Positions 1 through 9,200 are shown, counted from the stretch's first letter. The stretch is 64,000 nucleotides of DNA from Commensalibacter papalotli (GCF_947179115.1 NZ_CAMXCI010000001.1:558001-622000); one strand, 5' to 3'. Program-made: numbers and translations. The notes: generated by a model not told the origin, from the letters alone.

Positions 1-149
1 ATACAACATAATGAATGTAATTTAGGGATTGAAAAACGTTCTGCCAGAGCCTTTTTTTCCTCTTCATCAGCCTCAATTTTAATCATTAATGGTTTTTTTT
101 GAATCTGACTGATCTGTAATTTCCTTGAAAACTCGCAACATGCTTTCAT
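1..149 (-). CDS. yceD: YceD family (DUF177) protein, N-terminal part only
   Basis: This is a partial gene. Reading the minus strand from the ATG at 149-147 gives about 49 residues with the DUF177 signature: an EFSR segment near the N-terminus, then IEADEEE, then a (L)AERFSIPKLHSL segment. The frame stays open to the window edge. YceD proteins are linked to 23S rRNA metabolism and usually precede rpmF/plsX. In alphaproteobacteria yceD commonly stands next to a divergent bamE, which is the arrangement seen here with the gene at 260. The family assignment is by remembered signature and order; the rest of the gene lies outside the window. Confidence 0.7.
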   Translation of the reverse strand, partial: MKACCEFSRKLQISQIQKKPLMIKIEADEEEKKALAERFSIPKLHSLCC

Positions 150-259
150 TTTTATGCTTTCATATGTTTTTTTTTGTTGAAGTTTTATTCAAACTACAAT
201 ACGCATTTTTATAACAGGTATTTTTTTTATATCCAAATCTCGAGGAATATTTATCAATC

Positions 260-880
260 ATGCGACCATGCTTCAATAAGAAACCTCTTGCTCCGTCGTT
301 TAAATCAAGATTTCATTCTTTTCGTAAAGCAAGAAAAGGTGCCTGTTTGGCTTCTATTCTTTCAATTGGAATGACCTTGTCTGCTTGTTCTATTTTTTCC
401 CCACCACCACTTCCTCGAGGAAACATTATTGGTAAGGAAGATTTAAAATCTTTGCAAGTCGGCAGCACAAGTAAAGCAGACGTTGTTGATATATTAGGAT
501 CTCCTACGGCTTATGCAACGTTTGATCCAAATAACTGGATTTATATTTCTATGATGACACGACTAGTTCCTTTGTCATATCCTGGAATTACCAAACAAGA
601 AGTATTGTCATTATATTTTGATCAAAATGGTACTTTACAAAAAATACAACATCTCGGAAAAAAAGATGCTAAACCTGTAGGAATGGTTTCCGAAGTTACC
701 CCAACACCTGGAACTAAAACAAACTTTTTCCAACAACTTTTAGGTAATATCGGACAATATTCTCCTCTAAGCGCTATGGGCTTAGGCAGCACCTTTGGGC
801 CCAACAATAGTTCAGGACCATTTGCTAGCAATCCTAATACCGCTGGCGGTATTGGAAGTTCCGGCAATACAATCAGATAA
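260..880 (+). CDS. bamE: Outer-membrane protein assembly lipoprotein BamE (SmpA/OmlA family)
   Basis: BamE is a small lipoprotein of the Bam complex, which folds beta-barrel proteins into the outer membrane. The 206-residue product has a basic N-terminus, a hydrophobic stretch and a lipobox LSAC with the lipidated Cys at residue 43. It then carries a SmpA/OmlA domain with the G-S-T-S-K-A-D-V-V-D-I-L-G-S-P core and a following W-I-Y-I strand. The C-terminus is rich in Gly, Asn, Ser and Pro and looks unstructured. The upstream basic segment is long for a lipoprotein signal, so an internal start cannot be excluded, although no later ATG fits before the hydrophobic core except Met38. It is divergent from yceD and convergent with the sensor kinase, with only 7 bases between stops. 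Confidence 0.85.
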   Translation: MRPCFNKKPLAPSFKSRFHSFRKARKGACLASILSIGMTLSACSIFSPPPLPRGNIIGKEDLKSLQVGSTSKADVVDILGSPTAYATFDPNNWIYISMMTRLVPLSYPGITKQEVLSLYFDQNGTLQKIQHLGKKDAKPVGMVSEVTPTPGTKTNFFQQLLGNIGQYSPLSAMGLGSTFGPNNSSGPFASNPNTAGGIGSSGNTIR

Positions 881-887
881 TATTTCT

Positions 888-2285
888 TTAATTAGGAATA
901 AAAATAATTACGCGCAGCCCACCTTGTGGGCTGTTTTGCAATTCAATGTCACCACCATGACCTTGGATTATATTTCGCGCAATAGCCAAACCAAGTCCTG
1001 TTCCTTTCTGACTATTACCTGTTTCAAAAGGAATAAAAACACTTTCGCGTTTTTCTTCTGGAATTCCTGGTCCGTTATCATCAATTATAAAAAAGATTCC
1101 TCTATCTTTTTCTCTAACAGTAAAGCTGACTTGCCCTCCATGACGTCTTGCATTTTCTAGAATATTGGCAAGAACTCTTCGTATACTTCCTACTCTGACC
1201 ATCATATCGGGTATATTTGCAGGAATATCAGCAGATAAAAATTGTGTTCCCAATCGATACGCCGCAGCTACCACATCTTCGGCTAGCTGCACCATATCTG
1301 TCATTTGAAGCTCTTCTGTTCCCTCTCCTCGTGCAAATGAAAGATAACCAGAAATCATCTGTTCCATCTCTTCGATATCTGTAACCATCTCTGCAATATC
1401 TAAAGTTTGATCCTCAGCATTAATCATCCCTTTTTGCGGCAACATAGCTAAACTTAACCGTAACCGTGTTAAAGGAGTACGTAAATCATGAGAAACACTG
1501 GCTAATATGACAGTTCTTTGTTTAACAAAACGAAGAATCCGCTCTCTCATAACATTGAACGATTCTGCAGCGTTACGCAGCTCTTTCGAACCCACAGGAT
1601 GTAATGTTCCTGGATCTCTTCCTTTGCCAAATTTCTCAACTGATTTAGACAAACGACGAATAGCTCGAAACTGAACCCATGCAAATATTGCAGTAATAAG
1701 AAACAAAAGGATTGCACTACCGACAATCCAAATGACAAATAACCATACAGAACCAGCAGTCAGTTTTTTCTTTGGTACTAAAAACTCTAAAACCCCTTGT
1801 TTTAATTGTACAGAAACCACAACTTGATCATTATAACTGTGCCAATCGGTTTTAAAGGGGACACTAAGACGATCATCTAACCCTCGATCTAGTAACTCGT
1901 CAACAGGCCCTAAAATTATCGGATTAGAATTGGATTTACTTTGTATACTCTGATTTGCCAGCCATTTTATATTTAATTGTAAAGATTGCTGCGATTGATC
2001 CAAAAGTGCTGAGTGATATGCCACTGACTGTGTTGTAGAATATTGTTGAACAATGAAACTTATCTCTCCACTAACTGAATCTGTTAACCTACGAGAAACT
2101 GTACTTAAAAAAGTTCCGTAAAATAGTTCTAGAGAAATAGCTTGTGTAATAAATAAAGGTAATGAAATCATCAACAAAGAACGTGCCAATAAAGAACGTG
2201 GCAAAAACCTTCGCACTTTACGATCAACAGCTATTTTTTGTTCTTTGGAAACGCGCCGTCGATGACGAAAAAAATATTCAAACAC
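888..2285 (-). CDS. EnvZ-type membrane sensor histidine kinase
   Basis: This 465-residue inner-membrane kinase is expected to autophosphorylate and pass the phosphate to the regulator encoded just upstream in the same operon. Membrane segments lie near residues 36-58 and 179-204, enclosing a periplasmic loop of about 120 residues. A HAMP-like linker follows. The H-box SVSHDLRTPLTRLR puts the phospho-accepting His at 266, and the ATPase domain shows the N-box NILENARRHG, G1 DNGPGIP and G2 GTGLGLAI. Only 10 bases separate it from the response regulator. The signal sensed by the loop is unknown. The family call is firm; a specific EnvZ name would overstate it. Confidence 0.9.
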   Translation of the reverse strand: MFEYFFRHRRRVSKEQKIAVDRKVRRFLPRSLLARSLLMISLPLFITQAISLELFYGTFLSTVSRRLTDSVSGEISFIVQQYSTTQSVAYHSALLDQSQQSLQLNIKWLANQSIQSKSNSNPIILGPVDELLDRGLDDRLSVPFKTDWHSYNDQVVVSVQLKQGVLEFLVPKKKLTAGSVWLFVIWIVGSAILLFLITAIFAWVQFRAIRRLSKSVEKFGKGRDPGTLHPVGSKELRNAAESFNVMRERILRFVKQRTVILASVSHDLRTPLTRLRLSLAMLPQKGMINAEDQTLDIAEMVTDIEEMEQMISGYLSFARGEGTEELQMTDMVQLAEDVVAAAYRLGTQFLSADIPANIPDMMVRVGSIRRVLANILENARRHGGQVSFTVREKDRGIFFIIDDNGPGIPEEKRESVFIPFETGNSQKGTGLGLAIARNIIQGHGGDIELQNSPQGGLRVIIFIPN

Positions 2286-2295
2286 TTAATAATCC

Positions 2296-3030
2296 TTAAG
2301 ATAATGAATAACTTGGTTTTAATACATACCCTTTTCCTCTGACAGTATGTAAAAACCTGGGCTGTTTTGGGTCAACCTCTATTCTGCGCCGTAGACGAGT
2401 AATTTGAACATCTACCGCTCGTTCTCCAATTTCTTCCATCCCAATTTCTTTTACAATTTCTTCACGTGATAAAATCTCATTAGGACGATTAGCTAAAATA
2501 CATAAAAGTGCAATCTCACCACCCGTTAAATGAATAATCTCATTATTATGCATCAGCAGATTACGTACTGGATCAAATTCCATATCCCCAAGCTTAACTA
2601 CTCTTATATTATCCGTAACAATAGGCTGATGTAAGCGGCGTAGCTGTGCACGTAATCGAAGTAATAATTCTTTGGGTTCAAAGGGCTTGCCTAAATAATC
2701 ATCTGCTCCAGCTTCAAGTCCTGCAATACGATCTTCTGGTTCCCCTCTGGCGGTTAAAAGAATAATTGGGGTATCCTTACCCTCCTCACGCAATGCATGG
2801 GTTAATTGCAAGCCATCCTCACCAGGCATTGTTACATCTAATACAATAGCATCAGGACGTAAAAACTCCAGCATTTCTCTGGCTTCCTTGGCAGATTCTG
2901 CACCACTGATACGAAAACCATTTTCACTAAGATATCGTTGTAACAATCGACGCAGGCGCGGATCATCATCAATGACTAAAACATGTAAAGATTCTGAGTC
3001 GTCGTTTTTATTTATGCTCTCATCCATCAT
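2296..3030 (-). CDS. OmpR/PetR-type response regulator
   Basis: This is a two-domain DNA-binding response regulator of 244 residues. The receiver domain spans about residues 15-130, with the acidic pocket DDD at 21-23, the phosphorylated Asp65 in LDVTMPGEDG, and the Lys of GKPFEPKELL. The winged-helix domain (about 145-240) contains RAVDVQITRLRRRIE and the HTVRGKGYVL wing. Its start overlaps the MarR gene stop by four bases (ATGA), which implies translational coupling. The order MarR-OmpR-histidine kinase matches petP-petR of Rhodobacter and many alphaproteobacteria. I infer orthology to PetR, but the pet operon is not in this window. Confidence 0.88.
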   Translation of the reverse strand: MMDESINKNDDSESLHVLVIDDDPRLRRLLQRYLSENGFRISGAESAKEAREMLEFLRPDAIVLDVTMPGEDGLQLTHALREEGKDTPIILLTARGEPEDRIAGLEAGADDYLGKPFEPKELLLRLRAQLRRLHQPIVTDNIRVVKLGDMEFDPVRNLLMHNNEIIHLTGGEIALLCILANRPNEILSREEIVKEIGMEEIGERAVDVQITRLRRRIEVDPKQPRFLHTVRGKGYVLKPSYSLS

Positions 3031-3566
3031 GCTTTTTCCTTATCTATTTTCTGACTTGAATGTAATTCCAATAATTGTTTAGATTCTGTACTTAACATAC
3101 CATAAAGAATACGCTGAAACCCCTCAATATATGTATTATTAGGTGATTCGCGAAAAGCTCGCAAAAATTGTTTTCGTTGTAATTGAAATAATTTCTCTTC
3201 TACTTTGACGCCTTCTTTGGTTAAAAAAAGCTCTTTCTTACGACGATCTTTGGGGTTAGAGCGATATTCAACATAGCCCAACTCTATGACTTCACGTAAA
3301 ACACGATTTAGGCTTTGCTTGGTAATTCCTAACAGTTTGCAAATCTCGCTGACACTGGCACCAGAACAATGACATACAAACTGCATTAACCTATGATGAG
3401 CATGCCCTATTCCATATTCTTGTAAAACAGGTTTGGTTGAATTATGAAGTTCACAATCAATAAAAAACAAAACATCTTGCATGAATCGAATCTTTTCTTC
3501 ACGCAAGAATAAAAGCTCTTCACCAGGCTTTGAAATCGGTGGATCATAGCGAAAAGGACGATACAA
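3027..3566 (-). CDS. MarR-family transcriptional regulator (PetP-like)
   Basis: A 179-residue winged-helix repressor or activator. The helix-turn-helix is visible in SVSEICKLLGITKQSLNRVLREVIELGYVE-type sequence, followed by the charged wing NPKDRRKKELFLTKEG typical of MarR proteins. It is the first gene of a three-gene minus-strand operon with an OmpR-type regulator (four-base overlap) and a sensor kinase. In Rhodobacter capsulatus the equivalent petP-petR pair controls expression of cytochrome bc1, so a role in respiratory or envelope control is an inference from that order alone. No effector-binding residues can be judged by eye. Confidence 0.82.
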   Translation of the reverse strand: MYRPFRYDPPISKPGEELLFLREEKIRFMQDVLFFIDCELHNSTKPVLQEYGIGHAHHRLMQFVCHCSGASVSEICKLLGITKQSLNRVLREVIELGYVEYRSNPKDRRKKELFLTKEGVKVEEKLFQLQRKQFLRAFRESPNNTYIEGFQRILYGMLSTESKQLLELHSSQKIDKEKA

Positions 3567-3720
3567 ATAAAAATCTCTTTATAAAAAATTAGAAAACGTA
3601 ATTAGATTACAATAATCTATTTCTTTTTTGAACAATATAGCGTATATAACTTTGTCTAGTTATAAATATTTATGATATATATAGTTAATGTTCACTTAAC
3701 ACACAGGGGATGAAAGCCAA

Positions 3721-3924
3721 GTGCAAGTTCTTGTTAGAGATAATAATGTTGATCAAGCTTTAAAAGCTTTAAAGAAAAAAATGCAACGCGAAGGTATTTT
3801 TCGCGAAATGAAATTACGCCGTCATTACGAAAAACCATCAGAGCGTCGCGCTCGTGAATCTGCAGAAGCTGTAAGACGTGCTCGTAAAATGGAACGTAAA
3901 CGCGTAGAACGCGAAGGCTTTTAG
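3721..3924 (+). CDS. rpsU: Small ribosomal subunit protein bS21
   Basis: bS21 is a small, basic protein of the 30S subunit that helps mRNA recognition. The 67-residue product has the family pattern from its N-terminus (QVLVRDNNVDQALKALKKKM) through the basic helix ending RARKMERKRVEREGF. The start is GTG at 3721, preceded by a GGGG/GGGAUG-type purine stretch at about 3706-3712; no in-frame ATG would give the conserved N-terminus. It is a single-gene unit, divergent from the MarR operon and closed by a strong hairpin at 4008-4038. Confidence 0.95.
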   Translation: MQVLVRDNNVDQALKALKKKMQREGIFREMKLRRHYEKPSERRARESAEAVRRARKMERKRVEREGF

Positions 3925-4007
3925 TTTTTTCTTTATAAAACTTGATACGAAAATAAATAAATTTTCATATTTTCTAACTAAATTTTTTGTAAGTTGGTGA
4001 TGTTTTG

Positions 4008-4038
4008 AACGCTTCGTTATTTATAATGAAGCGTTTTG
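4008..4038 (+). terminator. Rho-independent terminator of rpsU
   Basis: An 8-bp perfect stem (4008-4015 AACGCTTC with 4028-4035 GAAGCGTT) and a 12-base loop, followed by TTGCTTT. It lies 84 bases after the rpsU stop. Confidence 0.8.
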
Positions 4039-4396
4039 CTTTATGAAAACTAAAATCTTATTTATACATTTTTGAAATGATAAATGATTACTTTATTGTT
4101 ACTACTGATGTTAGTTTTAAAAATTTATTCTCTCAAATATCTACCAGTTAATGTAAGACTTAATTTATAAGATTCTTGATAGACATAAAAAAGCTTTTAC
4201 GAAATAATTATACATCCAATAGTTACGGTATAAGACGCTTACAAACAGATTAAAAAAAATAATCAAAATAATTTGATACTATGTATCTATTCCAATTAAG
4301 TTATCATTAAACTCCAAAAAATGGTTAAGATATATTACTTTAACTATTAATTGAAAGACCTAATAATTTCTTATTAAATCCTTCATTATAATTTTT
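4039..4396. other. Intergenic region, no gene seen
   Basis: About 360 bases of very AT-rich DNA between rpsU and leuB. I find no convincing short ORF with a ribosome site, no tRNA-like fold and no long inverted repeat. Confidence 0.5.
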
Positions 4397-5500
4397 TTAT
4401 TTATTTAACTCAGCTAAAACAGCCTTACCCATATCTGCTGTCCCAACCAATTTCATTCCTTGACTCATTATGTCCGGAGTGCGAAGACCTTGATTGAGAA
4501 CCGCTTCACAAGCATTTACAACTTTTTCAGAGATTGTTTGTTGATCAAAAGAATAACGTAACATCATTGCTAACGATAAAATCTGAGCTAGTGGGTTTGC
4601 CTTACCTTGTCCTGCGATATCTGGAGCACTGCCATGAATAGGTTCATATAAGGCTGGAATAACACCATTAGCTTGCCGAGCACCTAATGTAGCAGAAGGA
4701 AGCATACCCAAGCTGCCTGTTAACATCGCAGCTAAATCAGAAAGAATATCTCCAAATAAGTTACCAGTTAAAATAATATCAAATTGTTTTGGATTTCGAA
4801 CCAGTTGCATTGCACAATTATCTGCTAACATATGAGAAAGTTGAACATCCGAATATTCTTTTTTGTGAAGTTCGGTGACAACCTCTTTCCATAAAAGACC
4901 ACTCTCCATCACATTACATTTTTCAACAGAACAAACACGATTTTGACGTTGACGTGCTAGTTCAAAAGCAACGCGTGCAATTCGTTCGATTTCAACAGAT
5001 GTATAAACTTCGGTATTAACCCCTTTGCGTGTTCCATCTGGCAAAGTTTCAATACCACGAGGTTCACCGAAATAAACACCGCCCGTGCTTTCACGGACAA
5101 TCATAAGGTCAAGCCCTTGGATAACTTCGGGCTTTACCGTGCTAGCACCGATTAACGAATCAAACACAATCGCAGAACGCAAATTGGCAAATAATCCTAA
5201 TTCTTTCCGAAGACCAATTATCCCGACTTCGGGTCGTTTATCAAAACCAATTCCATCCCATTTTGGCCCACCAACTGAACCAAACAAAACAGCATCCGCT
5301 GCTTTTGCTTTGGCAATCACCTCTTTGGTTAAAGGCACGCCATTCGCATCGATAGAAGCACCACCAACAAGATCTTTCTCTACTGAAAAAGATAAATCAG
5401 AGTTTTCTTGCACCCAATTCAAAACATGAAGTGCTTGCTCCATCACTTCTGGACCAATCCCATCACCAGCCAACGTTAATATTTTTTTTTCTTGTGTCAT
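4397..5500 (-). CDS. leuB: 3-isopropylmalate dehydrogenase
   Basis: LeuB oxidatively decarboxylates 3-isopropylmalate to 2-ketoisocaproate, the third committed step of leucine synthesis, in the cytoplasm with NAD+. The 367-residue length is normal. Visible signatures are LTLAGDGIGPEVM at the N-terminus, GSVGGPKWD, the substrate-binding RKELGLFANLRSA, the catalytic ESTGGVYFG and the metal-binding NLFGDILSDLAAMLTGSLGMLPSA block, followed by the adenine-binding EPIHGSAPDIAG motif. It lies 28 bases after a GST-family gene on the same strand. leuC and leuD, its pathway partners, lie beyond a plus-strand protease gene, so the leucine cluster is interrupted. Confidence 0.97.
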   Translation of the reverse strand: MTQEKKILTLAGDGIGPEVMEQALHVLNWVQENSDLSFSVEKDLVGGASIDANGVPLTKEVIAKAKAADAVLFGSVGGPKWDGIGFDKRPEVGIIGLRKELGLFANLRSAIVFDSLIGASTVKPEVIQGLDLMIVRESTGGVYFGEPRGIETLPDGTRKGVNTEVYTSVEIERIARVAFELARQRQNRVCSVEKCNVMESGLLWKEVVTELHKKEYSDVQLSHMLADNCAMQLVRNPKQFDIILTGNLFGDILSDLAAMLTGSLGMLPSATLGARQANGVIPALYEPIHGSAPDIAGQGKANPLAQILSLAMMLRYSFDQQTISEKVVNACEAVLNQGLRTPDIMSQGMKLVGTADMGKAVLAELNK

Positions 5501-5528
5501 TTTATTAATCCATTATGAAGTAAAATTT

Positions 5529-6143
5529 TTAAAACATACATTTTTGAAAAAATGGTAGAGCTTCCATTTTTGTAGAAAAAGTTTTTAACTTATTTGATAC
5601 ATTGTTTTTATAAAGATCAGGCAGTTTCTTTTCTATATATTTTATTGCAACAGCAATTGTAATATCTGCTTGCATCACACGTTCAGCAATTACATAACCA
5701 GCATCATTGACAATAACATGATGATCCAATAATTCCAAACCAGCCTGTAATTGTTCATCAATACGATCTGCCCATTCTTGATAGAATTTTTCAGGAGGGC
5801 GACGATTATATTCCATAAAAAGCTGTACTGCTTTATCACATAACGTCAATGCTATGCCAATTAGATACTGAGACCGTGTAAAATCCATAATGTTTTCTGG
5901 TGACAAAGAAAGCGATTGATCACATTTTCTGTCTAAATATTCCAAAATTAATGTTGAATCCACCAACAATATCTCTTCATCGGTAATTAAAGCTGGCGCT
6001 TTCATTAATGGATTAACTGCTTTCATTTTTTCAAGATCATTAAAAACAGAGAGTTGTTCATGTTCAAATGAAAGATCCATTGCTTTTAAGGAAATTACTA
6101 CTCTTCGAACATAAGGGGAATCTAACATTCCTACTAATTTCAT
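5529..6143 (-). CDS. Glutathione S-transferase family protein
   Basis: The 204-residue protein has an N-terminal thioredoxin-like GST domain (about 1-80): MKLVGMLDSPYVRRVVISLKAM, the cis-Pro region NPLMKAPALI, and the glutathione-contacting LVDSTLILEYLD. An all-helical C-terminal domain follows. The active-site position has Ser in DSPYVRR, as in many bacterial beta/zeta-like GSTs. It probably shares a transcript with leuB 28 bases downstream. The substrate is unknown; a detoxification or peroxide role is only the family default. Confidence 0.85.
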   Translation of the reverse strand: MKLVGMLDSPYVRRVVISLKAMDLSFEHEQLSVFNDLEKMKAVNPLMKAPALITDEEILLVDSTLILEYLDRKCDQSLSLSPENIMDFTRSQYLIGIALTLCDKAVQLFMEYNRRPPEKFYQEWADRIDEQLQAGLELLDHHVIVNDAGYVIAERVMQADITIAVAIKYIEKKLPDLYKNNVSNKLKTFSTKMEALPFFQKCMF

Positions 6144-6282
6144 ATTTTATACGCACCTTGTCCAATCTGATGATATGTCACTATACATAACATTATTGCA
6201 TTATATTATTATAAAAATTCTATAAAAATATTTAAAATTGATTTAAAATATTACTAATCTTATTATTCTCAGGATTTAAAAA

Positions 6283-7032
6283 ATGTATATGAGTAAACTA
6301 TATAACAGCTTCACTCAAATAACTATACAGAGTAAACCTCAAATACATACAGAAGACAAATATCTTCGCTTTTTATCTGGCACAGGTTTTTTCATTTATT
6401 GCCCTCCATACGAGAATGATATTTTTTTTGTAACAGCCAATCATTGTTTGAGAGAATATGACAAAAATTCAGAAAAAAGTAATAAAATGGAATTCCAAGG
6501 CAATCCCGAAATCTATTATACACTATGTGGAAAACCAAGTGATCCTACAATAAATTTTATAGATTTTTTAGAATATTCTAGTGACAGTTCATCTGACATA
6601 GATGATATTCTTATTGGAATAATCGACAAAAGTGATTTTACAAACTATTCTCTCTTAAAACAAAGAGCTTTAAAATTAATAAATCAAGACAATATTAATA
6701 ACATTTTAATGCAAAAAGAAGGTAATTTTATAGCTATAGGCTACCCAAAAACTGATAGCAAAATACTTCATGATGAAAATTGGATAATAGCTCAACCCAA
6801 AAGACTCTTGGGCAAATTTAGAAAAACAGATAAACAACATTATTATGAAATATATGATACAAACTGGGAGGGAAAAAGCCTTAATGGTTTTAGTGGCTCC
6901 CCAGTTATTTATGATACAGATAAAAAACAAGAACCTATTTTATTGGGTATAATAACCAATCAAAAACGCTTTCTCTCCACAAACCTCGTAACAGATACTA
7001 TTACACAATATTTATATAATGGGATAAAATAA
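6283..7032 (+). CDS. Trypsin-like serine protease, no signal peptide
   Basis: The 249-residue product has the chymotrypsin-fold landmarks: SGTGFFI then FFVTANHCL (candidate catalytic His54), an acidic DIDDILIGII segment (candidate Asp107 or Asp108), and NGFSGSPVIYD (candidate nucleophile Ser204, oxyanion Gly). The N-terminus is not hydrophobic, so it is probably cytoplasmic. Similar solitary trypsin-like domains occur in stress and anti-phage modules, but no partner gene is adjacent. It is on the opposite strand between leuD and the GST/leuB pair and is more A-rich than its neighbours, suggesting acquisition. It could also be an inactive protease-fold binding protein if the Asp call is wrong. 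Confidence 0.65.
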   Translation: MYMSKLYNSFTQITIQSKPQIHTEDKYLRFLSGTGFFIYCPPYENDIFFVTANHCLREYDKNSEKSNKMEFQGNPEIYYTLCGKPSDPTINFIDFLEYSSDSSSDIDDILIGIIDKSDFTNYSLLKQRALKLINQDNINNILMQKEGNFIAIGYPKTDSKILHDENWIIAQPKRLLGKFRKTDKQHYYEIYDTNWEGKSLNGFSGSPVIYDTDKKQEPILLGIITNQKRFLSTNLVTDTITQYLYNGIK

Positions 7033-7061
7033 AGGCTCATTATTAAACATAATGAGCCTTT
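7031..7061. terminator. Bidirectional terminator between protease gene and leuD
   Basis: A 12-bp perfect stem (7031-7042 with 7050-7061, AAAGGCTCATTA and its complement) with a 7-base loop between two convergent genes. The A-run on one side and T-run on the other suit both directions. Confidence 0.8.
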
Positions 7062-7090
7062 TGTAATCATCCATAGAATATCTTAATCAC

Positions 7091-7726
7091 TTAAGAAGAT
7101 AACTTTTCCGCAGACACTTTTGGATACCAAGGTTGATTTTGTTTACGCTTTTCTTCAAAATCATCAATAGACTTCACATGCTGCAAAGTCTGACCAATAT
7201 CATCCAATCCATCCAGCAATAATTGACGACGCAAAGGATCAACTTCAAAAGAAATCTTTTCCCCATTTGGGCGAATAATTTCTTGTTTTTCTAAATTAAT
7301 CGTTAATTTAGCATTTGCACCCATTTTGGTATCTTCAACCAACTGTTCACAAATCTCTCTGGGCAAACGGATCGGCAAAATACCATTTTTAAAAGAGTTA
7401 TTAAAGAAAATATCAGCAAAAGAAGGGGCAATCACACAGCGGATACCAAAATCTAACAATGCCCAAGGCGCATGTTCTCTGGATGAGCCACAACCAAAAT
7501 TCTCATAGGTTACTAATATTTCTGCTTGACGATAAGGTTCACGATTTAAAACGAACTCTTCTCGCTCTTTACCATTTTCATCGTAACGCCAAGAATAAAA
7601 AGCTGACTTCCCTAGCCCACTTCTCTTAGTGGTTTTTAAAAAACGAGCAGGAATAATTTTATCGGTATCAATATTTTCTTCTGGCAAGGGTGCAGCAATT
7701 GCTGTCAAAATATCAAATTTATCCAT
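7091..7726 (-). CDS. leuD: 3-isopropylmalate dehydratase small subunit
   Basis: LeuD carries the swivel domain of isopropylmalate isomerase, which interconverts 2- and 3-isopropylmalate together with LeuC. At 211 residues the length is typical. Recognisable are the N-terminal PLPEENIDTDKIIPARFLK and the substrate-loop segment NFGCGSSREHAPWAL, followed by IAPSFADIFFNN and the NGILPIRL strand. It starts one base after the leuC stop, so the two subunits are cotranscribed and probably translationally coupled. The transcript is closed by the hairpin at 7031-7061. Confidence 0.97.
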   Translation of the reverse strand: MDKFDILTAIAAPLPEENIDTDKIIPARFLKTTKRSGLGKSAFYSWRYDENGKEREEFVLNREPYRQAEILVTYENFGCGSSREHAPWALLDFGIRCVIAPSFADIFFNNSFKNGILPIRLPREICEQLVEDTKMGANAKLTINLEKQEIIRPNGEKISFEVDPLRRQLLLDGLDDIGQTLQHVKSIDDFEEKRKQNQPWYPKVSAEKLSS

Positions 7727-7727
7727 T

Positions 7728-9131
7728 TTAAATCATTTCCCTTACGTCTGTTAACTCACCTTTAATCGCAGCAGCAGCAGCCATTGCTGGAGATACAAGA
7801 TGTGTTCTGCCTCCTGGCCCTTGACGATCTTCGAAATTTCGGTTTGACGTTGATGCACAACGCTGACCCGGTTTCAAACGATCCGGATTCATTGCTAAAC
7901 ACATTGAGCATCCTGCTTCGCGCCATTCACAACCAGCATCGATAAATATTTTATCCAGCCCTTCTGCCTCAGCTTGTTTTTTTATTAAGCCAGAACCTGG
8001 AACAACCAACGCCCATACATGGTTAGCAATCTTTTTACCTTTTAAAACATGAGCTGCAGCACGCAAATCCTCTATACGGCTGTTAGTACAAGAACCTATA
8101 AAAATTGCATCAATTTTAGTGCCTGCAATTGGTTCACCAACTTTTAAATTCATATAATCCAACATACGTTGTTTACGTAGACGTTGAGATTCATCTTTTA
8201 GTAAAGCTGGATCAGGAATATTTCCTGTGATTGGTAATACATCTTCTGGGCTCGTCCCCCATGTAACCATTGGCTCTAAATCATCCACATTAATGGTAAC
8301 AACTTTATCATATTGCGCACCCTCATCAGAAACTAGGCTTTTCCAATATTTAACCGCAGCATCGAAATCAGCACCTTGTGGGGCATTTGGACGACCTTTG
8401 ATATATTCGAAAGTTACCTCATCTGGTGCAATCAGACCTGATCTTGCGCCACCTTCAATCGCCATATTACAAACGGTCATCCGACCCGCCATATCTAAAT
8501 TACGGATAGCAGAGCCAGTAAACTCGATTACATGACCTGTTCCGCCTGCTGTACCAATTTTTCCAATAACAGCCAATACAATATCTTTAGCACTCATCCC
8601 TGCTTTTAAAGTGCCATTGATTTCAATTTTAAAGTTTTTAGCAGGCTTTTGCAATAAGGTCTGAGTTGCCATGACATGTTCAACTTCTGAAGTACCAATA
8701 CCAAAAGCCAAAGCTCCGAATGCTCCATGTGTTGATGTATGACTGTCACCACAAACAATTGTCATCCCAGGCAACGTAATGCCCTCTTCGGGTCCAACAA
8801 CATGGATAATCCCTTGTTTATCAGATTGTAAAGGAATAAAAGGGACACCGAACTCTTTGACATTATGTTCCAAAGCTTCGATTTGTTGGCGACTATCATC
8901 TTCTTTAATCGGTTGATTACGATCTGTTGTAGGAACATTATGATCAATCACTGCCATCATTGCTGCTGGATTATGAATTTTACGCCCAGCCAGACGCAAT
9001 CCCTCGAATGCCTGTGGGCTGGTAACCTCATGGATTAAATGACGATCAATATACAGAATTGCGGTACCATCTGGAAGTTGTTCAACCACATGACTATCCC
9101 ACAACTTATCAAATAAAGTACGCGCCTTCAT
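7728..9131 (-). CDS. leuC: 3-isopropylmalate dehydratase large subunit
   Basis: LeuC is the catalytic, 4Fe-4S aconitase-type subunit of isopropylmalate isomerase. The 467-residue product shows the N-terminal LFDKLWDSHVV, the IVCGDSHTSTHGAFGALAFGIG block, FIGSCTNSR with the first cluster Cys, and AGCSMCLAMNPD with the other two. CASTSNRNFEDRQGPGGRTHL near the C-terminus completes the signature. It is followed after one base by leuD. A terminator hairpin between rplS and leuC (9160-9200) suggests leuCD have their own promoter in the short gap near 9140-9160, or depend on read-through. Confidence 0.97.
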   Translation of the reverse strand: MKARTLFDKLWDSHVVEQLPDGTAILYIDRHLIHEVTSPQAFEGLRLAGRKIHNPAAMMAVIDHNVPTTDRNQPIKEDDSRQQIEALEHNVKEFGVPFIPLQSDKQGIIHVVGPEEGITLPGMTIVCGDSHTSTHGAFGALAFGIGTSEVEHVMATQTLLQKPAKNFKIEINGTLKAGMSAKDIVLAVIGKIGTAGGTGHVIEFTGSAIRNLDMAGRMTVCNMAIEGGARSGLIAPDEVTFEYIKGRPNAPQGADFDAAVKYWKSLVSDEGAQYDKVVTINVDDLEPMVTWGTSPEDVLPITGNIPDPALLKDESQRLRKQRMLDYMNLKVGEPIAGTKIDAIFIGSCTNSRIEDLRAAAHVLKGKKIANHVWALVVPGSGLIKKQAEAEGLDKIFIDAGCEWREAGCSMCLAMNPDRLKPGQRCASTSNRNFEDRQGPGGRTHLVSPAMAAAAAIKGELTDVREMI

Positions 9132-9159
9132 TTTTTTTCCTTATTATTTTGTTTCTTAA

Positions 9160-9200
9160 ATAAAATATCTGGCAACCTTACTTAAAAAGCTGCCAGATAC
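9160..9200 (-). terminator. Terminator downstream of rplS
   Basis: A 9-bp perfect stem (9166-9174 TATCTGGCA with 9191-9199) with a 16-base loop; on the minus strand it is followed by TTTTATTT. It lies after the rplS stop and before leuC. Confidence 0.75.

Noticed and set aside
622..867. 81-codon minus-strand ORF inside bamE
   Set aside because: It is fully inside a gene with a lipobox and a family core, has no ribosome site and its product is Pro/Leu biased as expected of an antisense shadow.
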